Shown: positions 61,024-64,000 of the stretch, piece by piece
Layout: every line of letters begins with the position of its first letter
How positions within the stretch are numbered: the stretch's first letter is position 1
Source of the DNA: Siphonodentalium dalli
Lineage: Eukaryota; Mollusca; Scaphopoda; Gadilida; Siphonodentaliidae
Length of the DNA stretch: 64,000 nt
Direction of reading: 5' to 3'
Assembly (NCBI GenBank): GCA_032622095.1
Contig: CP136069.1
Location: forward strand, 89,879,878 to 89,943,877
Program-made: the position numbers and the translations under genes
The notes under the pieces: generated by a model
What the model was told of the DNA's origin: nothing
Database searches by the model: none
What the model saw: the letters and a program-made list of their open reading frames with translations, nothing else

Positions 61024-63672
61024 AGATTAAATGGGAGTACATATATGATTCAATGGGGGGTACATATATGATTCAATGCGGGTACATATATGATTCAATG
61101 GGGGTACATATATGATTCAATGGGGGTACATATATGATTCAAAGGGGGTACATATATGATTCAATGGGAGTACATATATGATTCAATGGGAGTACATATA
61201 TGATTCAATGGGAGTACATATATGATTCAATGGGAGTACATATATGATTCAATGGGGGTACATATATGATTCAATGGGGGTACATATATGATTCAATGGG
61301 GGTACATATATGATTCAATGGGGGTACATATATGATTCAATGGGGGTACATATATGATTCAATGGGGGTACATATATGATTCAATGGGGGGTACATATAT
61401 GATTCAATGGGGGTACATATATGATTCAATGGGGGTACATATATGATTCAATGGGAGTACATATATGATTCAATGGGAGTACATATATGATTCAATGGGA
61501 GTACATATAAGAGTCAATGGGAGTACATATATGATTCAATGGGGGTACATATATGATTCAATGGGGGGTACATATATGATTCAATGGGGGTACATATATG
61601 ATTCAATTGAGGTACATATATGATTCAATGGGGGTACATATATGATTCAATGTGGGTACATATATGATTCAATGGGGGTACATATATGATTCAATGGGAG
61701 TACATATATGATTCAATGGGGGGTACATATATGATTCAATGGGAGTACATATATGATTCAATGGGAGTACATATATGATTCAATGGGGGTACATATATGA
61801 TTCAATGGGGGGTACATATATGATTCAATGGGGGTACATATATGATTCAATGGGGGTACATATATGATTCAATGGGGGTACATATATGATTCAATGGGGG
61901 GTACATATATGATTCAATGGGAGTACATATATGATTCAATGGGGGTACACATATGATTCAATGGGAGTACATATATGATTCAATGGGAGTACATATATGA
62001 TTCAATGGGGGTACATATATGATTTAATGGGGGTACATATATGATTCAATGGGGGTACATATATGATTCAATGGGAGTACATATATGATTCAATGGGAGT
62101 ACATATATGATTCAATGGGGGTACATATATGATTCAATGGGGGGTACATATATGATTCAATGGGGGTACATATATGATTCAATGGGGGTACATATATGAT
62201 TCAATGGGAGTACATATATGATTCAATGGGGGTACATATATGATTCAATGGGAGTACATGTATGATTCAATGGGGGTACATATATGATTCAATGGGAGTA
62301 CATATATTATTAAATGGGGGTACATATATGATTCAATGGGGGTACATATATGATTCAATGGGGGGTACATATATGATTCAATGGGAGTAGAGATATGATT
62401 CAATGGGGTACATATATGATTCAATGGGGGTACATATATGATTCAATGGGGGTACACATATGATTCAATGGGGGTACATATATGATTCAATGGGGTACAT
62501 ATATGATTCAAAGGGGGTACATATATGATTCAATGGGGGGTACATATATGATTCAATGGGAGTACATATATGATTCAATGGGGGTACATATATGATTCAA
62601 TGGGAGTACATATATGATTCAATAGGAGTACATATATGATTCAATGGGGGTACATAAATGATTCAATGGGGGTACATATATGATTCAATGGGGGTACATA
62701 TATGATTCAATGGGAGTACATATATGATTCAATGGGAGTACATATATGATTCAATGGGGGTACATATATGATTCAATGGGGGTACATATATGATTCAATG
62801 GGGGTACATATATGATTCAATGTGAGTACATATATGATTCAATGGGGGTACATATATGATTCAATGGGAGTACATATATGATTCAATGGGGGTACATATA
62901 TGATTCAATGGGAGTACATATATGATTAAATGGGGGTACATATACGATTCAATGGGGGTACATAAATGATTCAATGGGGGGTACATATATGATTCAATGG
63001 GAGTAGAGATATGATTCAATGGGGGTACATATATGATTCAATGGGGGTACATATATGATTCAATGGGAGTACAGATATGATTCAATGGGAGTACATATAT
63101 GATTCAATGGGAGTAGAGATATGATTCAATGGGGGTACATATATGATTCAATGGGAGTATATATATGATTCAATGGGGGATACATATATGATTCAATGGG
63201 AGTACATATATGATTCAATGGGAGTACATATATGATTCAATGGGGGTACATATATGATTCAATGGGAGTACATATATGATTCAATGGGAGTACAGATATG
63301 ATTCAATGGGAGTACATATATGATTCAATGGGAGTAGAGATATGATTCAATGGGGGTACATATATGATTCAATGGGAGTACATATATGATTCAATGGGAG
63401 TACATATATGATTCAATGGGGGTACATATATGATTCAATGGGGGTACGTATATGATTCAATGGGAGTACAGATATGATTCAATGGGGGTACATATATGAT
63501 TCAATGAGGTACATATATGATTCAATGGGAGTACATATATGATTCAATGGGAGTACATATATGATTCAATGGGAGTATATATATGATTCAATGGGAGTAC
63601 ATATATGATTCAATGGGAGTACAGGTATGATTCAATGGGAGTACAGATATGATTCAATGAGAGTATACATAT
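61024..63672. repeat. 22 bp minisatellite, array 2 (about 120 units)
   Basis: Very regular unit TACATATATGATTCAATGGG plus GG or AG. Variants include an extra G, GTAGAGATATG and ACAGATATG. The rare variants cluster toward the right end. Confidence 0.98.
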
Positions 63673-63877
63673 GTGCAGCGATTCACCATTGTCGTTTGTT
63701 AACGTTTCAGACAAATTCACTGAACTGAAGCCTGCAGGCCACTCCAATGGTGTTTACCAGCTAGATTGACACCAGCTGATCACGAAAATGCAAGAAAAAT
63801 CAAAGGTCATGTGTTTACTTTTTAAAATAAAGTGTACGATATAAGGCTATCCCACAGCCAAATTTTACCTGGAAAAA
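63673..63877. other. Unique spacer between minisatellite blocks
   Basis: About 205 bp with no recognised feature, separating two blocks of the same array. Confidence 0.6.
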
Positions 63878-64000
63878 CATATATGATTCAATGGGAGTAC
63901 ATATATGATTCAATGGGGGCACATATATGATTCAATGGGGGTACATATATGATTCAATGGGAGTACAGATATGATTCAATGGGAGTACATATATGATTCA
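63878..64000. repeat. 22 bp minisatellite, array 3 (runs off the window)
   Basis: Same unit as arrays 1 and 2. Continues to the last base. Confidence 0.97.

Overview
This is non-coding-rich animal DNA, most likely from a marine invertebrate. It is AT-rich, has long introns with canonical GT/AG sites, carries one clear animal signalling gene, and has many families of cut-and-paste transposons, Helitrons and decayed LINEs. No bacterial-style gene packing, operon, CRISPR array, tRNA or rRNA gene was seen. The species cannot be named from the sequence.

One host gene is well supported: a plus-strand RGS (regulator of G-protein signalling) gene of the small R4 type. Its four coding exons are 24352-24488, 30981-31144, 40706-40869 and 41691-41867. 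Splice phases agree at every junction and give a predicted 213-residue protein with a complete RGS domain. Its introns are loaded with repeats: a GATATC-rich satellite, TTAA-inserting hairpin elements, a tandem Helitron pair, and a 1.36 kb TTA-flanked element.

The rest is mainly mobile DNA. (a) 1-3790 and 54158-59753 are two copies of a long-inverted-repeat transposon (family A) whose interior is a degenerate short tandem repeat. The second copy is complete and holds a 1246 bp hAT element with an exact 8 bp target duplication and remains of a transposase. (b) 18013-23014 is a 5.0 kb palindromic element (family B) with about 1.5 kb near-identical outer arms. A and B share TAGTC-type ends, 3 bp AT-only flanking duplications and repeated paired AAnATGGCGGCC motifs. 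(c) 5140-7470 and 10757-11760 are broken non-LTR retrotransposons. (d) Several TTAA-flanked families are present, including three near-identical piggyBac-type elements that each carry two roughly 69 bp palindromes. (e) 34029-35826 is a head-to-tail Helitron pair inserted in a TA microsatellite, and 48722-49121 is a short relative. (f) A 570 bp hAT element at 42637-43206 has an exact 8 bp duplication. (g) A 22 bp minisatellite fills 52538-53705 and 61024-63672 and restarts at 63878, running off the end.

Several elements are nested: hAT inside family A, a 3.58 kb element inside a TTAA element, and a TTAA element inside another repeat. This allows relative dating. The strongest candidate for something undescribed is the pair of long-inverted-repeat families A and B with their regularly spaced YY1-like doublets. 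Second is the Helitron array, which carries about ten nuclear-receptor-type AGGTCA sites.
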